Assembly: GCA_016286055.1 (NCBI GenBank)
Contig: JAEERW010000001.1
Location: 1 to 64,000, forward strand
Reading direction: 5' to 3'
Source: Bacteroidales bacterium
GTDB taxonomy: Bacteria; Bacteroidota; Bacteroidia; Bacteroidales; UBA3824
DNA length: 64,000 bases
The position numbers and the translations under genes were made by a program. Every line of letters starts with the position of its first letter. Positions within the stretch are counted from its first letter, which is position 1. The notes beneath the pieces were generated by a model, which saw only the letters and a list, made by a program, of their open reading frames with translations, had not been told where the DNA came from and made no database searches. Of the stretch, positions 62,089 through 64,000 are shown piece by piece.

Positions 62089-64000
62089 ATGAAACAGATT
62101 GAAATTTCACCGGCTTACAAAGAGACGCTTCTCGGCAGCCTTATCAATGCTCCTGCCGAACTGCAAAAAATCAACAACATCAAAATTAGCCTTATCAACA
62201 ACGGTAAGGTGCTGGCTGTGCCGCCTTCGTTTGATGTTAACACCTTTACAGTGGCGCTATCTAAGTATGTTACCGATACTCTGAAACTTAAATCGCAGCA
62301 ATCTACCGACCACGACCTTAATATTGTTACATTTCACCGCTCGTTTCCCCCGGGATTAAAAAAGGCTGTGGTTTATTTTGTCAACGGTAAGTATCTTTAT
62401 ATCAACGTTGTTCCATACAAATTTATCGAAGACGCAAATTATTCCGAGGGTAAAATTTCGGAACTTTTAACTTCGGGAAGCACCGAGCAACTTTTTCAGT
62501 TTGCCGACGACTATATCTTTTCGCTTTATCCTGAGTCTGTGCAGAAATCTGTTGGCACTCAGGGACGTTATTTTGAAAAAATGGGCTTTGGCATTCGTCC
62601 GCTTATCGCTTTCCATTTAGACGACGACGAGGGTCTGCTTGCCAAACTTAATATTTATAAGGTGGAACAGAGCAAGGTGAATGCCCTTACATCTGTGGCT
62701 GCCAAATCGTTTTACGTGCTCACTACCAACGGCGCGTATATTTTTTGTCTCGACCAAAATCTCAATATCAAATATGCCGAAGACCTCAGCGGTGTGGAGA
62801 TGCAGGTAAAATCGCGTATCGGTCGCGACACCGTGGTTTGCGGCTCTACTTCGTGGATTACCAACCGCGATAATGATTTTCTTTACGATGAAATCTGCAA
62901 ACTCAACAATGCCGATAAAGCCGAGAAAATGAAGCACTTGGCAATTCTCAATTTTAATTTTGCCAAGACCAACGAAGAAACTCTGCTTGCATCGCAATTC
63001 TTATTGCAGTATGCCGAGGAGTCGAAAGATGGATTTTTTACCTTCGCCGCTCAGTTTTTGGTGATGAAGGCTACAAACCACAGTTTCGACGATGTAGACG
63101 ATGAGGTAACGCTTAAACTAATTTCGCTTGCCTCTGCCGCCGTTGCCGATGCCGATTTGTACAAAAAAGCGTTGACCCTTACCACCGATTTTAAATTAGA
63201 AAAACAGGATATTGCGGTGCTGATGCACATTTTTAACCGCACCAAAATGCCGCAAGAGCAATACGAGCAATACAACAAGACTCTTGTAATGCTCAAAGAC
63301 CGCTATCTGAAACTCGAATCCGACACTATTAATATTATATTAGCCGAAATAGAGACATCAAAAAAACTTCTCACCACCGGCGACCGCAAATCGGCAGAAC
63401 AAATTGCAGAATCGGCTCTCAACCGCATTGCCGATGAAAGTGCTTTGTCTCTTGCTCCTGATGCTCAGCACACTCCCGACGAAAAATTTTCGGGTGCGTT
63501 TATTTCGCCCCTTGCTTACGAGGTAATGTTTAATGCCTCTGGTGATCCTAAACAGTCGGAAAAATATTGTGCGCTCCGGGCTTGCGTTAAGCCATTGAGC
63601 GAGAATAATATATCTAAACTATCGGCAATTTCTGCCTCGGCTCTTAAAGACCGTGCCAATGAGGTGCTGCTGCTTTCCGACCACGAAAAATTTGCCGCTC
63701 AGAATATCCGTGTGGATAAACGCAAAATTAAAGGTACATTTGCAAAAACCACCGAAAGCCTTCTTAATCATCCTGCTATGAATAAGAAGATGCTCTTTGC
63801 CGACTTGAAATCTTGGCTCGACAAAACTACTCCCGAACTTTTTGACTCTATTGCCAATTTCGGCGAAAAGGCTACTTCTGCCAATTATCCCGCTCTTGCC
63901 GAGGCTGCCGAATATGTGGCAAAGTTTTTCGAGATTGAAACTCCCGACGTTTACGTGTTTAAAGGTGAAAAATCGGTTGGCGTAACATCTTACAACGCTG
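62089..64000 (+). CDS. Large unrecognised protein, 3' end outside window
   Basis: Open from ATG 62089 to the last base without a stop, at least 637 residues. The start is MKQIEISPAYKETLLGSL. The region to residue 290 looks beta-rich, perhaps with a PH-like fold. From about 300 it is mostly helical with many charged residues. The last visible stretch (IETPDVYVFKGEKSVGV) recalls the substrate strand of M48 peptidases, which the missing part could settle. No signal peptide or membrane segment is seen. It is translated 19 bases after siaC. Confidence 0.75.
   Translation, partial: MKQIEISPAYKETLLGSLINAPAELQKINNIKISLINNGKVLAVPPSFDVNTFTVALSKYVTDTLKLKSQQSTDHDLNIVTFHRSFPPGLKKAVVYFVNGKYLYINVVPYKFIEDANYSEGKISELLTSGSTEQLFQFADDYIFSLYPESVQKSVGTQGRYFEKMGFGIRPLIAFHLDDDEGLLAKLNIYKVEQSKVNALTSVAAKSFYVLTTNGAYIFCLDQNLNIKYAEDLSGVEMQVKSRIGRDTVVCGSTSWITNRDNDFLYDEICKLNNADKAEKMKHLAILNFNFAKTNEETLLASQFLLQYAEESKDGFFTFAAQFLVMKATNHSFDDVDDEVTLKLISLASAAVADADLYKKALTLTTDFKLEKQDIAVLMHIFNRTKMPQEQYEQYNKTLVMLKDRYLKLESDTINIILAEIETSKKLLTTGDRKSAEQIAESALNRIADESALSLAPDAQHTPDEKFSGAFISPLAYEVMFNASGDPKQSEKYCALRACVKPLSENNISKLSAISASALKDRANEVLLLSDHEKFAAQNIRVDKRKIKGTFAKTTESLLNHPAMNKKMLFADLKSWLDKTTPELFDSIANFGEKATSANYPALAEAAEYVAKFFEIETPDVYVFKGEKSVGVTSYNA

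Overview
This is a chromosomal segment of a member of the Bacteroidota, most likely a gut-type Bacteroidales. The signs are many promoters of the Bacteroidetes form (-7 element TAnnTTTG, often with a TTG about 20 bp upstream), almost no Shine-Dalgarno sequences, Bacteroidetes-style TonB/BlaI/M56 genes, type IX secretion (T9SS) sorting domains and a PorZ-like protein. No rRNA, tRNA or CRISPR array was seen. Species cannot be read from the window.

Layout. 1-1289: three AT-rich genes of unknown function at the left edge. 1403-5031: an envelope-signalling cluster with a TonB-type protein, a BlaI-type repressor, a BlaR1-type M56 membrane peptidase, a 62-residue protein resembling only the TonB anchor, and a second TonB-type protein. 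The first two promoters share operator arrays spaced every 20 bp. 5131-7952: UspA, pdxA, deoC. 8104-12815: a giant BspA-like T9SS surface protein and an OmpA-family barrel protein. 12866-14635: trpS and a PIN toxin pair. 14651-21680: a leftward operon of coiled-coil membrane protein, RND exporter, prenyl synthase, ruvC and porZ. 21752-25025: divergent manC and metG.

25106-26716: an AAA ATPase with a PD-(D/E)XK-like tail. It lies between two 54-bp direct repeats built from a 34-bp palindrome; a third palindrome encloses its promoter. 26723-33451: housekeeping and envelope genes (VTT protein, OmpA lipoprotein, dCMP deaminase, S41 protease, HflX). 33448-38777: a sensor kinase with NtrC-type regulator, an Omp85-like barrel protein, and a TetR-nitroreductase pair. 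38909-42040: a TPR-SpoIIE phosphatase and an Rnl2-type RNA ligase.

42041-46578 is the most accessory-looking part. A 244-nt imperfect palindrome of ten or more paired blocks lies between the divergent RNA ligase and a small HTH gene. Four genes of unknown function follow, then a cluster of short palindromes. 46579-53007: two paralogous MacB/FtsX permeases without an ATPase, and an AbiE-type toxin-antitoxin pair. 53046-62069 is mostly core: polA, queD, a DUF4837 lipoprotein and rseP in one leftward operon, then a YgjP-like metalloprotease, acylphosphatase, an acyl-CoA synthetase and a SiaC-like protein. The window ends inside a large unrecognised gene open from 62089 to 64000.

The strongest candidates for something undescribed are the palindrome-bounded ATPase/nuclease cassette, the RNA ligase facing a very long hairpin, and the phased BlaI-type operator arrays with the TonB-anchor microprotein and the degenerate M23-like tail on the M56 sensor.
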